Counted from the first letter of the stretch, positions 42,293 to 53,182 are shown. The stretch: DNA of 64,000 nt from Rhynchopus sp. YZ270_cl-10 (GCA_964035575.1 OZ037876.1:1054001-1118000), one strand, 5' to 3'. Numbers and translations are program-made. Notes: a model not told the origin generated them from the letters alone.

Positions 42293-43480
42293 TCATGCAC
42301 TAATGTTCTTCACGGCCTGCTCAATGAGGGAACGCTGCTTGCAAATTGCGTAGCGCACGAGGGAGGACTTCTTCATGCTGCCGTCCTCGTTGGGGGCAAA
42401 GAACATGCCGAGGGGGACACATCCGACCTTCTTCTCCTTTGCACTCCAGTGGACATACTCCATATCGGTCATCCCGGTACTGGAGACATCTGCCACGAGG
42501 AAGTACCCACCCTCCGCAGGGCACACCGAAAGGCCTGTCTTCTCAAGCGCGTCTGCCATGAGACGGTAGTTTCCCTCGTAGAGCTCGTTGACACCGCCGA
42601 AGGTTTTGTCATCTTCTTTGATTGCGTGGCGGAGTGCGACGGCAACTGCCTTTTGGAAGGGTACAGGGGCGCAGTAGGAGTTGAAACCGTGAATGGTCCG
42701 TACGGCAGCAACCAGGTCCTCGGGGCCGTATGCCCAGCCAACACGCCATCCGGTCAAGGAAAGCATCTTGCTGCTTCCCGCAATGGTCAGCGTTCTGTCC
42801 GCCATCCCATCAATGTCCTGCATACGAATATGCGGCACGCTGCCAAAGGTTGCAGACTCATACACCTCGTCACTCAGGCACACCGTATCGAACTCCTTGC
42901 AGTACCTCGCAAGCAGCTCCAGCTCATTCTTGGTCACAACGTGTCCAGTAGGGTTGTGCGGTGTGTTCATCAGCACCATCTTCGTCTTCGAGGAAAACGC
43001 TTTCTTCAAATCCTCCTCCTTGTACTCAAAGGACGGCGACTGCAGGTCAATCACGACAGGAACTCCCCCGGCAAGACGGATCAACGGGACGTACCAAGGA
43101 AAGAAGGGGGCAAAGCAGATCACCTCGTCCCCCTCATCCACAAGGCCGAGCATAGCGGAGAACAGACCCTCGGTGGCAGAGGTCACGATGGCGACCTCCT
43201 TCGGGCCAAGGTCCTTCCCGCCGTACAGCCATTTGTAGAGGTCAGAGACGGCGGAGCAGAGCTCGGGGAGACCCCCAATGGGGGAGTACTGGTTGAGCGG
43301 GCTGTCGCGGATGGCGTCGACAGCGCTGTTCACCGCCACCTCGTAGCCATCGAAGTCGGGGTACCCCTGCCCCAAGTTGATCACCCCCTCCGCGCTGTTA
43401 AGAGCAATAATCTCGGGCCAGACCTTGCCCATCCCACCCGACTCAGCGATAAGCCTCTTGGACCACCTGGAGGTACGCAT
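42293..43480 (-). CDS. kynurenine--oxoglutarate-type aminotransferase (class I, PLP)
   Basis: 395 residues, full length for the kynurenine aminotransferase / cysteine-S-conjugate beta-lyase group, which transaminates kynurenine and glutamine or methionine-like amino acids to 2-oxo acids. Visible motifs: INLGQGYPDFDG (34-45), TSATEGLFSAMLGLVDEGDE (100-119), MNTPHNPTG (171-179, NPTG is the family Asn), SDEVYE (203-208, Asp/Tyr on PLP), and the Schiff-base lysine K238 in GSSKMLSLTGWRVGW, with the conserved C-terminal Arg in SLVRYAIC. No targeting peptide is obvious, so cytosolic is likely. Minus-strand gene with no intron. Confidence 0.93.
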   Translation of the reverse strand: MRTSRWSKRLIAESGGMGKVWPEIIALNSAEGVINLGQGYPDFDGYEVAVNSAVDAIRDSPLNQYSPIGGLPELCSAVSDLYKWLYGGKDLGPKEVAIVTSATEGLFSAMLGLVDEGDEVICFAPFFPWYVPLIRLAGGVPVVIDLQSPSFEYKEEDLKKAFSSKTKMVLMNTPHNPTGHVVTKNELELLARYCKEFDTVCLSDEVYESATFGSVPHIRMQDIDGMADRTLTIAGSSKMLSLTGWRVGWAYGPEDLVAAVRTIHGFNSYCAPVPFQKAVAVALRHAIKEDDKTFGGVNELYEGNYRLMADALEKTGLSVCPAEGGYFLVADVSSTGMTDMEYVHWSAKEKKVGCVPLGMFFAPNEDGSMKKSSLVRYAICKQRSLIEQAVKNISA

Positions 43481-44242
43481 TGTTGATAAGTTGTGTTGGG
43501 TGGTGGTATCTGTTTCGGGGTGTACTTAAAAAATAAATAAATAAAATCGGTAAGGGGAAGCCAATAGACGGGGGTGTGTCCTCATGGAGTTACTTTGTGG
43601 GAGAGGAGAAGCACCCGAAGGTGGAGTTTCTGTGTTTATGGAGCACGGCAGGACCGATAGGGAAACCAGAGACAGCCGCTGCCTTCTAATTGTGTGTGAC
43701 AGAATGTCGTGTGCTGGAGGATTGGTGCGTGAGGAGTTGTTGGTGGCGGGGCCAGCAGTGTGGTCTATGAGCCGATTGTTAGCCTTATCGAAGACATGCG
43801 GGGAAAGATATTGCGCAAGCTGGCTAGCGTCAATTGCGTTGCTGTCCCTCAAAAAGGAAGATCCAGCTGAAAATACAGTACAAAAGAGGGAGGAGTTGGC
43901 AGGCCAGATCTGCACATCCTTCCTGCTCGACAAGCCACGAAGGTGGAAAGTTAGGAAAGAGGGCAACACAGTGAAGCGCCGCCCTCTTCACAGCGTCCTT
44001 TGAGGGTCTCAATGACGAGTGTCTGTACGCGGGATATGATTCCGGCATGTCAAATGATTCTGAGGTTTCTGCTTTTTTCCGTCACATATTAACATCTCAG
44101 GACAGATCTGTCGATGTGGTAATGTCGCAAATGCATAGGGGAAATGGCTGGGGGATTTCTTTTAAAATCACTGTAGCATGGCTCTCAGGGTTTTTTTTTC
44201 CTTTTTTGCAAACGCTGAGTTCTTTTTTTTAACCGGAGGTCC
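43481..44242. other. spacer, unresolved open frames
   Basis: GC-balanced. A plus frame at 43584-44003 (139 codons, with MELLCGRGEAPEGG) and an overlapping minus frame at 43526-43969 cannot both be real and neither is recognised. I see no splice signals that rescue either. Confidence 0.3.
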
Positions 44243-45697
44243 TCACAGATCGGTCGGGGGTTTCGTATCGTCTATTTTGTACCGTTCAAGCTGACGAAGG
44301 TATTTGCTGTAGCCTTCATCTTCATCCGTCTTCTGTCTCACCTCCTCGCGTTTGTAGGCAACTCTGCGCTCGACTGTTTCCTTTCTTGTTGTGGGGAGGT
44401 TGGACGCGACGTGGGTGGCTTCAGTGCTTTCTATTGTCCCTTGCATTTCTCGCCTCATATTGTGAATCTTTGTCTGCAGTTCCGGTGAGTTGTCACCCTT
44501 GGTACGCTGCTCCATCAGATCTGACAAATGAGCAAGACGTTCCTTGCTCATCCCACGCTCCTGGAGCAGGGAGGACAACGTTTCCTTCTTTTCCTCTCGT
44601 GTCAGGGACTCACCCTTTTCCTCTTCCTCTGTCATGATCTTCTCCCCAAGCGATTCTGCGATATCCTTCAAGCTTAACGACCGACCCGACCCTCTTTCCG
44701 AAGAGTCTACGTGGCTAGGGTGCGGTGACCACCCCACACCATGCACGACTTCGAAGGTGCTCTGCACGCCCATGCCTTCTTCATACCATAGGCGGTCGTA
44801 CACCGCCGCAGTCGCTGCGATCACATCACGCCCAACATGCTCACGTCTACCCATAAGGACATTGCTCTCGCCAATCATCTGCAAATATTCCATAAGGTGG
44901 AATGCGGTATCCCAATAGAATGTGAATTTATCGACATCAACCGTTGGAAAGTTGAATCCTGAGTTTGAGAGCAGATCAGCCATTGTGGGGCCAGTCAGAA
45001 AAGGGGAGACATGAGGGGAGACTCCGCCATCACGTTCTTGTTCTGCGACGGTGAAGCAGGATTGTAGTTCTGCTAAGGTTTTTCCGCCGAAGACGGCCAC
45101 AAAGACGACACCGTCCTGCTTGAGCATGGTGCGGATCTGCTTCAGGGTGTGCTCGATATCGTTGATCCAATGAAACCCAAGCGATGAGATGACGAGGTCC
45201 GTGGAGCGGCGGGGGAATGGAAGCACGTCAGCCCCTTCGTCGACGCAGTGCTGTTCCAGCTCGACACCGTCGGGGAGGGCGTCGCAGGTTGCTTCGAAGC
45301 AGGCGTCAAGCATTCCCTGGGAAGAGTCGCATTGGATGAACTTCTTTAGACCACGCGGGTTGGATTTGAGAAAAGCGGTAGACAGAACACCATGTCCGCA
45401 GCCAAATTCCACTACAGTGTCAAAGTCACGCTGTACGTACGACAACCGCTCGATCATAACCTCTGCCACATATTTGTGCAGCTTCAACTCCTCCACGGGT
45501 ACCTGGCTAAACGCTTCTCTCTGCGCGATTTTCGCCTTTCTATTGAAAATGAGCACCTTTTTCCGCTCCTCCTTTGCCCCTTTGTTCAGCCCGGGGGCAA
45601 CAGCCGCGACAGGGATGGTTGTACTGTGACGGTGCTGTGCAGCAACAGGTGCTGCCGTCAGGCATCCTGCTGCACGCGCAAAGAGGGAACGACGCAT
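44243..45697 (-). CDS. NDUFAF5: NDUFAF5-like SAM-dependent methyltransferase/hydroxylase, mitochondrial
   Basis: 484 residues. The N-terminus MRRSLFARAAGCLTAAPVAA is a typical mitochondrial presequence. Then comes FNRKAKIAQREAF (51-63), the family start, and the class I methyltransferase loop VVEFGCGHG (95-103). Downstream are LVISSLGFHWINDI and the distinctive NDUFAF5 part with DVDKFTFYWDTAFHLMEYLQ, MIGESNVLMGRR and AAAVYDRLWYEEG, then VVHGVGWSPHPSH. The human protein hydroxylates an Arg of complex I subunit NDUFS7 during assembly (family knowledge). Residues about 325-484 are an extra Glu/Lys-rich, probably coiled C-terminal extension ending YKIDDTKPPTDL that the usual ~345-residue family members lack. 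Its presence implies a mitochondrion with complex I. Confidence 0.92.
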   Translation of the reverse strand: MRRSLFARAAGCLTAAPVAAQHRHSTTIPVAAVAPGLNKGAKEERKKVLIFNRKAKIAQREAFSQVPVEELKLHKYVAEVMIERLSYVQRDFDTVVEFGCGHGVLSTAFLKSNPRGLKKFIQCDSSQGMLDACFEATCDALPDGVELEQHCVDEGADVLPFPRRSTDLVISSLGFHWINDIEHTLKQIRTMLKQDGVVFVAVFGGKTLAELQSCFTVAEQERDGGVSPHVSPFLTGPTMADLLSNSGFNFPTVDVDKFTFYWDTAFHLMEYLQMIGESNVLMGRREHVGRDVIAATAAVYDRLWYEEGMGVQSTFEVVHGVGWSPHPSHVDSSERGSGRSLSLKDIAESLGEKIMTEEEEKGESLTREEKKETLSSLLQERGMSKERLAHLSDLMEQRTKGDNSPELQTKIHNMRREMQGTIESTEATHVASNLPTTRKETVERRVAYKREEVRQKTDEDEGYSKYLRQLERYKIDDTKPPTDL

Positions 45698-45942
45698 GGT
45701 GTACTGTGCCTGTGGGTGTGGGTGTGATGATTTTGTTGTGTTGATTCGACCAGCACCCCAATAAGTTTGTGAACACCCCGTGTGAATTAAAAAGGACGCG
45801 GCAACTAAGAACTACAGACAAGAGTGATAAAAAAGCCATCGTTGCAATGGTGTATGCAATTCGCACAAAAAGATAGGAAATCCTGACACCATTAGGCTAA
45901 CGAAAAAAGGTCGCCATTTTTCGTGAAGAAAAGAACAGCTTT

Positions 45943-46041
45943 TTAGCGGAAGGTGACACCCAGAGCTCCAATCTCAACAGCGTTGTTGCAAACAACAACA
46001 ACCCTGGACAACTGGAACAGCGTGCACCCCCCCGGTTCCCC
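45943..46041 (-). CDS. orphan terminal exon (unknown)
   Basis: Behind an acceptor cacaagcag (ending 46042) a frame reads GEPGGCTLFQLSRVVVVCNN then AVEIGALGVTFR and stops at 45943. The composition differs sharply from flanking spacer. Just upstream, KRSTRVLVSDD followed by GTAAGC (about 46087-46120) could be the preceding mini-exon in phase 0, giving SDDGEPGG, but its donor is not of the GTATG type. No start was found. Family not recognised. Confidence 0.35.
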   Translation of the reverse strand, partial: GEPGGCTLFQLSRVVVVCNNAVEIGALGVTFR

Positions 46042-47713
46042 CTGCTTGTGTTCCACCCCCTCCCGCACCCCTTCTCATGCACTGAGGCTTACATCATCGC
46101 TCACCAACACCCTCGTAGACCGCTTTCATCACCCAAAGCCCATGACATCTGCAAACACACTGAATGCGTGCTGCATGCTCCAACCGTCACCTCCCAACCG
46201 AAAAAGTGTTGGGATACTTTTTTGAATCCCCCTCCCCCCCCTCGGACCCCCCCTCCCCGCTGCCTCGTATGAAAGGGCGCTTGGTGTGCGACCCCAACCC
46301 CACCCCCAGCCCTTTGTCATCCCACCCTGCAAGCTCCCACCTAACAGTAAACCGCCCACACACTTGAGACAGATCCACTCAGGGACCTAAAACCTGCTGT
46401 CCGCCACACAAGAAAACATCACCTCTGATCGAGCGAACGATGCAGGTCGTGTGTTTGCCACAGCGCACACCCCCACCCTATTCCTACCCCCTTATCCAGC
46501 AGGCAAACTGAAGGTACCATAAGGCACTTCTTAGAATCAAGGCAGTGATCCTGCCCACTCCTTTCCTACCTATCCACTTATTTGCAGTGATCTGAACTGA
46601 AGAGAAAGAGAAAGCCAATAAGGTTAGCCCTCCTCTAGAGTGCAGAGAACCGCATTGTCCCTCATAACCTTAACTCACACTGCTGTTTTTTTTAGCCTTT
46701 CCCTCCCCCTTTTTGTTGCCCGCCCTTTTTGACCCTCTCTCTTCAGACAGCGTAATGGAGTCTATACCATTTGATATGAGAAATGCATGGGGGGGTAAGG
46801 TGATCGTTTGTGCAAAAAAAGGGGGTCGTTTTTTTTTTTTTTGTGTTATCAAGCATTGACGAATAGAAATGGAAAACGACGGATGGTGCGTGCCCGCTTT
46901 AGCGTATTGTTTTTCCACTAACATCACTCACATTCATCAGTGAAAAACACAAACCTTTTGCGGTGCGATAAACGAAAAAGTGTTTTCTTTATTTCATTTA
47001 ACTGTCATATCCTGAAGTCGTTTTCTATTTCTTTCATAGTAATTTACCGTGGCGTACGTTTGTTTCTCGCTTAGGGCTAAAGTGGAGAGAAAGAGAGAGA
47101 GAAAGGGGGCAGAGAGACACAAAAAAGGAAAAGCGTCAACAAGATGGGTGGCAGTGTTCTTCTTGCATTATGGGGCGCACACTTAATGAGGTCTTTTTTT
47201 TTTGGTTTTTTTTTTATTTTTGCGTCTCTGAAATTTGAGAATTTTTTTCTGCCCCCCCAACACAACATACACACGTGTCCCACCTGACCCTTTCCTCTCC
47301 CATTATGATTTTCTCAACAATGGGTAGAATGGCTCCTCGGCGGTATGCAGCTTTTAAGACGAAAGTAAAGAAAACTTTATCAGATGAACGTGCCTCACAC
47401 CACAGGTACCAATTGGCAGACATCACCTGCTACCGTGAGGGGGGGCGGGATTTGGCACCGGAAAAAAGGAATGGATCGTGAGAAGCCATCTCGGAAAAAC
47501 GCAGTATGTCCAAGAAACAAAATATGGTATGATCACCAAACGGATTCTCCGTGGTTCCCCCGTGGTTCCCCCGAAGGTGCTCCGCAAATCCTAATAATGT
47601 AGCCCGAATAATATTATAGCCCGAAACAGTTCTCCGTGGTTCCCCCGTGGTTCTCCCGTGGGTTGTCCGTACCTCCTGAATCACACCAAAATAGTAGGAT
47701 CGGTAGGTAAAGT

Positions 47714-47801
47714 TGTTTCGTTGATGGCACAATCCTCCTGTTTGGGATATGATTGGCGACCGTACCCGGTAATACTAAGAAGCAAAGCTTCGTAGGGATA
47801 A
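47714..47801 (+). repeat. R5 dispersed repeat, copy 1
   Basis: TTTCGTTGATGGCACAATCC, GTTTGGGATATGATTGGCGA and CCGTACC.GGTAA match the copy at 62353-62441. Both end near GCTTCGTAGG / GCTTGTAGG. Confidence 0.6.
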
Positions 47802-47840
47802 AAGGGGCAATGCAGTGAACACACATCTAATAAAGATAAC

Positions 47841-47876
47841 AGTTTTGAACATGGACGCAAGCCTCTGCTTCGTCAT
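47841..47876 (+). repeat. R2 hairpin repeat, copy 10 (degraded)
   Basis: AGTTTTGAACATGGACGCAA, GCCTCTGCTTCGTCATAC. Directly follows R5. Confidence 0.4.
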
Positions 47877-48065
47877 ACATAAAAGCATACGTTTCCAAAG
47901 AGGGGGGTTTTTTTTTGTGCTAGAGGAAAGGTGACAAAGATCACCAAGAGAAAAAAAAACCCCAAAAAAATAAACACCTGAAAGATGGAAGACAACGTTC
48001 AAATGCACAAAAGGAGGGGACATTCCCCCGACATTTTAAAAAATGACACGTGAACAATAAAAAAA

Positions 48066-48102
48066 GCTTCGTACGATGATACTAAGCCTCACTGGGCTTA
48101 GA
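48066..48102 (+). repeat. R2 hairpin repeat, copy 11
   Basis: GCTTCGTACGATGATACTAA, GCCTCACTGGGCTTAGATGG. Confidence 0.45.
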
Positions 48103-48387
48103 TGGGCTAAATACTGCACGAATGAGGGGGTCAGGAGAGAGAGAGAAAAGGAGTTCCCTGCGAGACTGTTGAGTACGTGAAAATATCCCTTTTTTTTTTG
48201 AGATTTGAAAGGTGTTTGGCTGTACAACGTTCCTCTATTTGAATCACATCTTCTCTCTCACTATAACTTCACACCATTGCTCTTACCCCCTCCTTTTAGG
48301 TGGAATAACTTAAAAAGGATTTGGCAAGAGTTGAACTAGGTAGGTCCTCACACGTAGGTCCTTAAAAAGACCAAGTTAAAAAAGGTT

Positions 48388-48476
48388 GACTTGAAATACA
48401 AAAGCCCTCTCGTGAACAGTGTACCTTGGTGTTCATGATCGGGTGTACCAGGGGGTGGACCCTAACCATGCAAGTC
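48388..48476 (-). ncRNA. R4 structured repeat, copy 2 (candidate small RNA)
   Basis: GACTTG/CAAGTC closing stem kept, CCCTCTCGTGAACA with TGTTCATGATCGGG forms the inner stem with compensatory change relative to copy 1, plus a 20-nt insertion. On the minus strand followed by AACCTTTTTTTAAC. Confidence 0.45.
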
Positions 48477-48756
48477 CTACATTCATTTAAAGGTATATCT
48501 GAAGAAAAAAGTGACTGCTCGTATCGAGCAAATAGCAGAAGAAAACTGCCAATGTTTTTTGAAGTTGAAGACTTGGCCAGAGGGGGGGGGTGGAGGGGAG
48601 AGAAAAAAATAGCTTAATAGGGGATGCAGATGAATCTGACAATGTTGCGCGAAACAGAAATATCGAATGAAACAAAGTTACTGAAGAGAGAAGGGGAAAG
48701 GTGAAAGTTCCTGAGGACCCAGTCACCACTTTTTTTTTTTTTTGAAAAAAAGAGAA

Positions 48757-48893
48757 GCGGAAAGTGCAAAACACCGCACCGTACATCGGCGGACGCAAGA
48801 CACTAAGACACTGGTTCTCCGCAGGTTAGCTAACCCCAGAGAGCACTTCATTGGTATGCACACGGTTACCACGAGGGAGGTTGTCAGCAGGAA
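48757..48893 (-). repeat. R1 SINE-like repeat
   Basis: GAAAGTGCAAAACACCGCAC, TACATCGGCGGACGCAAGAC with a duplicated AAGACACT, GGTTAGCTAACCCCAGAGAG, GGTTACCACGAGGG. Lacks the 57-bp block. Confidence 0.65.
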
Positions 48894-49566
48894 CATAATC
48901 ATTACCCCAACCAGAAAGGGAGGGGGTATTTTTATCACGCAAAGAACTTAAAAAGCCTCGTGTCCTGGCGAACAGCACAGGGTGTCTAAAAAAAAAAAAA
49001 TGGGATAGACACGAGCGGTGCACAATACAGGGTGCTTAGGGAAATTGAGAAAAAGTTATGAAAATTCTTTTTTTGGTTGTTTCGGGAGGGCAAAGGTCGG
49101 GTTGACGTAGGACCCCTTTCCCCCCCCTTCAACAATTAGCTTTTGTTGAATACAAATAATTTTGTTTGATGTTAGACTATCACGGGTTGTCTATTTGCAC
49201 ATAAAATAAGCGACTGTGACAAATAAAAGAACCTGCGTTGTTCAATGCTGCTAAAAAAGAAGATTATTTTGAATAGCAGAGATTGGAAGGGAAACAACAA
49301 CAACAACAAGCACATTACCGGGGAGGTCAGAAGGCCGCTCAACGACAAAGTAAAGAGGAGGAGAAAAAAAGAAAAAGAAAACGAATACAGAGGCAGATCT
49401 GTTCAAATTAAAAAAAAATAGAAACAGCGTGTTTTGCGCTCTGTGTGCGTCTCCTCAGTTGAACACCCTACCCAGATTTATTTTAAAAAAATTTACACAC
49501 GTCATTTTGAGAACTCCTGTGCCATTCCGCACCACCCGATGGTAAATTCCAGGGGAAAAAAAAGAA

Positions 49567-49613
49567 GTTGAAAGTGCAAACACCTCGCCGTTCATCGGCG
49601 GGTGCAGGTACTG
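49567..49613 (-). repeat. R1 SINE-like repeat, short copy
   Basis: GTTGAAAGTGCAAACACCTC and GCCGTTCATCGGCGGGTGCA, as in the short copy at 31368. Confidence 0.55.
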
Positions 49614-50136
49614 TATAAAAATTAAAATAATCTCCGTCACATTGTTATCGATATAATAGCCAGTACTATTCATATCTTGATGAACAATCTTAGAACTAAA
49701 TCATTGAATCTGTCTTCATAAAAATCTGGAGGGAAAGATACTAGAGAATAGAAAATGATAATATAACACAAATCCCAAAGACCAAAAATAATAATAACGA
49801 ACAGCAACAGCACTGAGCGGAACTCTCCCCATAAAGGCCTCCTCACCCTACGCTACAGCTGCATACTTTTTTCCCCCTTTTCTTACACCAACTACTCCAT
49901 TGACGATGCTGGAGGTGGCTTATTTTGCTTCTGTTTTATGAGGGTATTTTGTGTTTTGTGGTACAACTCACGTCCCCTCCCAACCGGGTTTTAAAAACCA
50001 AGGCTAATATCTGCCACCTTTCAATGGTTATGATACATATTTCGCATATTTTATGTACAATAAAGTAGAGATTGCCAAATCCCACTGGCACTCGGAACCG
50101 AATTTACGCGAAAAAAAAAGGGGGTGAACAACATAC

Positions 50137-50205
50137 CTCAAGGCTGCTTTGGCTTGGAACGTACGCTGTGCTGCGTAGGGAGAGCGCGCCGTTCGACTTT
50201 AAAGC
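50137..50205 (-). CDS. possible extra 3' exon of the kinesin gene
   Basis: Acceptor cccacccag (ending 50206) and donor GTATGT (50136) bound 69 nt, exactly 23 codons, open in phase 0 (ALKSNGALSLRSTAYVPSQS and so on). The kinesin tail exon ends CTG followed by GTATAA, where TAA is the apparent stop; if GTATAA is instead a donor, phase 0 also fits this exon. No following exon was found, so it is uncertain. Confidence 0.3.
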
Positions 50206-50280
50206 CTGGGTGGGAGGGTGGGTTGGTTAAGTGGTATAGGGGAATGCTAAGGGCACTGCAAGAAGGAGGGTGAAGGTGGG

Positions 50281-53182
50281 TTATACCAGGGCGGACTTCT
50301 CAACGTTCTCCTCAGCCACGACCTGAGCTTTCTTGCGTTTCCCGCGTAGGGAAAGCTTTGACAGCTTCGACGCAAACTTGCCGGACTGCGTAGGCGAGTT
50401 TTCAGAGTCAGGTTCCACCGGAGGTGCGTCGTAATCATCATCAGAGTTCGACGCCTGCGCGGAAGCATGGTTGCTGTAGGAAAAAAAAAAAAGATTTTTA
50501 TTTAATTTGCATTGAGAAAGGTTTCAATACTGTTGGGAATTTGGACATTAAAGAAACGTTTATAAGATGACCCTAAGCCTCCCTTAAATACCAAACCCAC
50601 CCCCATAAAGCACCCTCCTCTTGAAGAACTCTCGCACACTGAAGGCTTTTTTGACACGCCAACTTATAGGGACAACGTTGAAAATTTCAACTACCTCACC
50701 GTACATTGTCGGACACAGTCACCAGAGATAAAAAAAGCTTCCCTTGTACAACCTCCCCCAAATCAGTCGTGGCTACGAGCATTATGGGTCAAAACCACAT
50801 GATGCGAGCTGACTGAAAAGGGGGGTGTGGAGACACCAATCAGATGGGGAGTTTGGCTGCGGTACATCTGTTACACATTAACGCAGGTGTCCTAAGGCAA
50901 TCGTCTCCACCCATCCCCCCTTTCATGCCCCCCACATTTCCCAATCCCCCCACATACGGATCGGGTGTGTACCCCAACGTTTTGACAACCCATTTCGAGA
51001 ACTCCGCGTCGTCTGTAAATCCGAAGAAGGTGCGCGCCTGTTGCAGCTCCTCTGGTAGCTCTGTCCTAGGGGGTTGCGGCACGCCCCCTCCTCCACCTTT
51101 GTGTTGCAGCATGAGATGCTCGAGACTGAGGTCGCGGAGCTGTCCGAGGTATTTTTCTTCCTTTGCGTTTGCCTGCTCGAGGTCCTTTTGGAGACGCCGG
51201 ATGGTGCCTTCTTTTTCTTTGTCTTGGAACGATTCGTTCTCGTAGTCCGCTATTCTGTGCATCGTGCCTTGCAGTATGGTTGCCATCCGTGCGTTCTCCG
51301 TGTACGCGGATGTCAACGCATCGTTCATCGTATCGAGCACCTCCTGTAGTGCAAGATTCTGCAGTCTCGTGAACTGCAGCTCCACGACAGTAGGGTCGCC
51401 CGCCCCACCCCCCTTCCCTTTGCTTGGCTTGCAGGACTCTTTCATAAGCTTCTCCCATTGAGGCGTTCCCTTAACGAGACGTTCAACGTGTCTGCTGAAG
51501 TCGCGTTGCATGGAAATGACCTGTTGTGCTTTGCCTTCCATCTCGTGATGTGCCTTGGCGATTTCGCTGGAGAGCTCGTTGTGGTGGTGGATGTTGTCGG
51601 ATTGCTCCTGCCGCGTGGCACGGAGCTGTTGCTGCATATGTTCGATTTGCTCGACCAAAGCGGTTTCATCAGTTTTGAACTGTTCCTTGAGGTTCCCCAT
51701 TTTGCCTTCAAGATCCCCTTTCTCTCCTTTCAAGGCAACGTTCACACCGGACAACTCTTTGTTCGCTTCCTCCAGCTCTTCGAGACGAAGCTCCATGACC
51801 TCCCTCTCCCCCATCATCTCCATGGACTGGCTTTCAAGCATCAGCTGCAACCGTTCTTGCTCTTCGACAGCAGCCTCCACCTCGCGGGTGTCAACCTGCT
51901 TGACTGCTGCGACTTCTCGAGCCCTTTGCGCCTCTTCCAGATCCTTGCGGAGTCTTGAAAGCTCATCCTCCAAAGCAGTGATCACTGCGGCCTGCCCTTC
52001 GCTGTTCACCTTCACTGTGTTTTCAATTTCTCTTGCGGCGCTGGCATAGCGAAGTGTTGAAAGGGTTTCGGTAAAATTGCTTGCCGCTGGCGACACCGTT
52101 GCAACCAATGCTGTCTGAGAGTTTCCCCCTAGAGAGTCTGCGAGCAGCCAGGTCAATATGCTCTCTCTCTGCAACGACCGCAGGGCACCTGGCGCCTGCC
52201 GTTTTCCCTTTGCTGTGAGCGAGTCAATCACCTTTCGGAGACAGTGCAACGCAGTGTTGATGTGTATGGCCTCTTTCAGACCAGATCCGTCTGCTTGTGT
52301 AGATTTCTGCCGTTCGCTTCCAGCAAGGTCTACCAGGTTAATCTTTGATACAATACTGCTGGTAACCGGGCCGTCTGCGTCCGAATTCTCCTCGGTAGTG
52401 TACTGCGTCAAATGGAGCTGCAGGATTGCGTGCGATCTGCTGGATACATCGTTCATCTTGGTTGCTCTGGTATGTCTGTTTTTGTTCCCCACCTCTAAAA
52501 CCTGAAGAATGGCATGCGGTGAGAGGATCTGCCTTGTCTTCACCCCTTCCGCGAAGGGCCCCTTCTGTGGATGCTCTCTGACCTGCAGACGCTTTCCTCG
52601 CATCGGGTTTAACAAATCTTTTACTTGCTCATTGTAAATTTCCATATAGGATGCTTCAAGCTTAAAATGAACGTTACCTTGCGCAGCTTCTTTTCCTTGC
52701 ATGCGTGCGAAAAGACCGTCTAAAAAGCGGGGGATAATACCACGTTTTGCAGGGTCTTTGAAACCATCTCCTCCTGTCATTGTGTAGGTTTTTCCCGAAG
52801 AGGTTTGGCCATAGGCCATGAGGCAAACGTTGTAGCCTTTCGAGGAAGATTCGAGAAGGTCTGGGGAGAGGGTCTGGAAAATGCCTTCTTGGTTGAGAGC
52901 GTCACTTGCGGTACTGTCGAAGACACGGTCAAAGTGGAAGAGCCCATCGCTCTTTGTGCTTGATGTGTCCCCAGCTGGCTTCTGCATACAGCACTGCGTC
53001 TGCCCTTTAACAAGAATCACTGAATGGCTTTTCACCTTCGCGTCCACAACACAGTCGCTCGCATCCCCCACCCCATCTGCCTTCACACCGATCTCTCCCA
53101 TCTCTTTTCTATTAAACGGCCGCACCCTGAGATACACCTTGACACTACATTCCTCCCCTTTCTCCACCTTTTTGGGCGGCAT
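50281..53182 (-). CDS. N-terminal motor kinesin, two exons
   Basis: Exon 1 is 50958-53182 and exon 2 is 50281-50473; joined in phase 2 they give 805 residues. Donor GTATGT (50957), acceptor tttcctacag (ending 50474), intron 484 nt. Start MPPKKVEKGEECSVKVYLRV. The motor domain has the P-loop GQTSSGKT (125-132), switch I NDVSSRSH (244-251) and switch II VDLAGSER (284-291), so it should be an active plus-end-type microtubule motor. From about 385 a long coiled coil runs to about 690, then QARTFFGFTDDAEFSKWVVK and GYTPDP. The exon 2 tail is acidic (SDDDYDAPPVEPDSENS) then basic (SKLSKLSLRGKRKKAQ), a likely cargo or microtubule contact. Unspliced, exon 1 would read through a glycine-rich stretch to a stop at 50840, which I take as intronic. 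Subfamily not resolved. Confidence 0.88.
50558..50586 (+). repeat. R2 repeat, partial copy inside the kinesin intron
   Basis: GTTTATAAGATGACCCTAAG CCTCCC: left arm only. A degraded R1-like CTCACCGTACATTGTCGGAC follows at about 50690. Confidence 0.45.

Larger units (their letters stand above)
46042..50136. other. 4-kb spacer with repeats
   Basis: No recognised gene. Holds TTCTCCGTGGTTCCCCCGTGG direct repeats (47547-47580 and 47630-47665), R5 at 47714-47801, R2 at 47841 and 48066, R4 at 48388-48476, R1 at 48757-48893 and a short R1 at 49567. A minus frame near 47280-47370 (LKAAYRRGAILPIVEKIIMG) is mildly protein-like. Confidence 0.4.

Noticed and set aside
43526-44003. Overlapping 139- and 147-codon frames on opposite strands
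   Set aside because: No family resemblance and no splice or acceptor signal favouring either; left as unresolved spacer.
50840-50957. Kinesin ending at 50840 (…NRCTAAKLPI)
   Set aside because: A GTATGT donor in the correct phase at 50957 joins to a clearly coding tail exon; the read-through residues are glycine-rich and unlike a kinesin tail.
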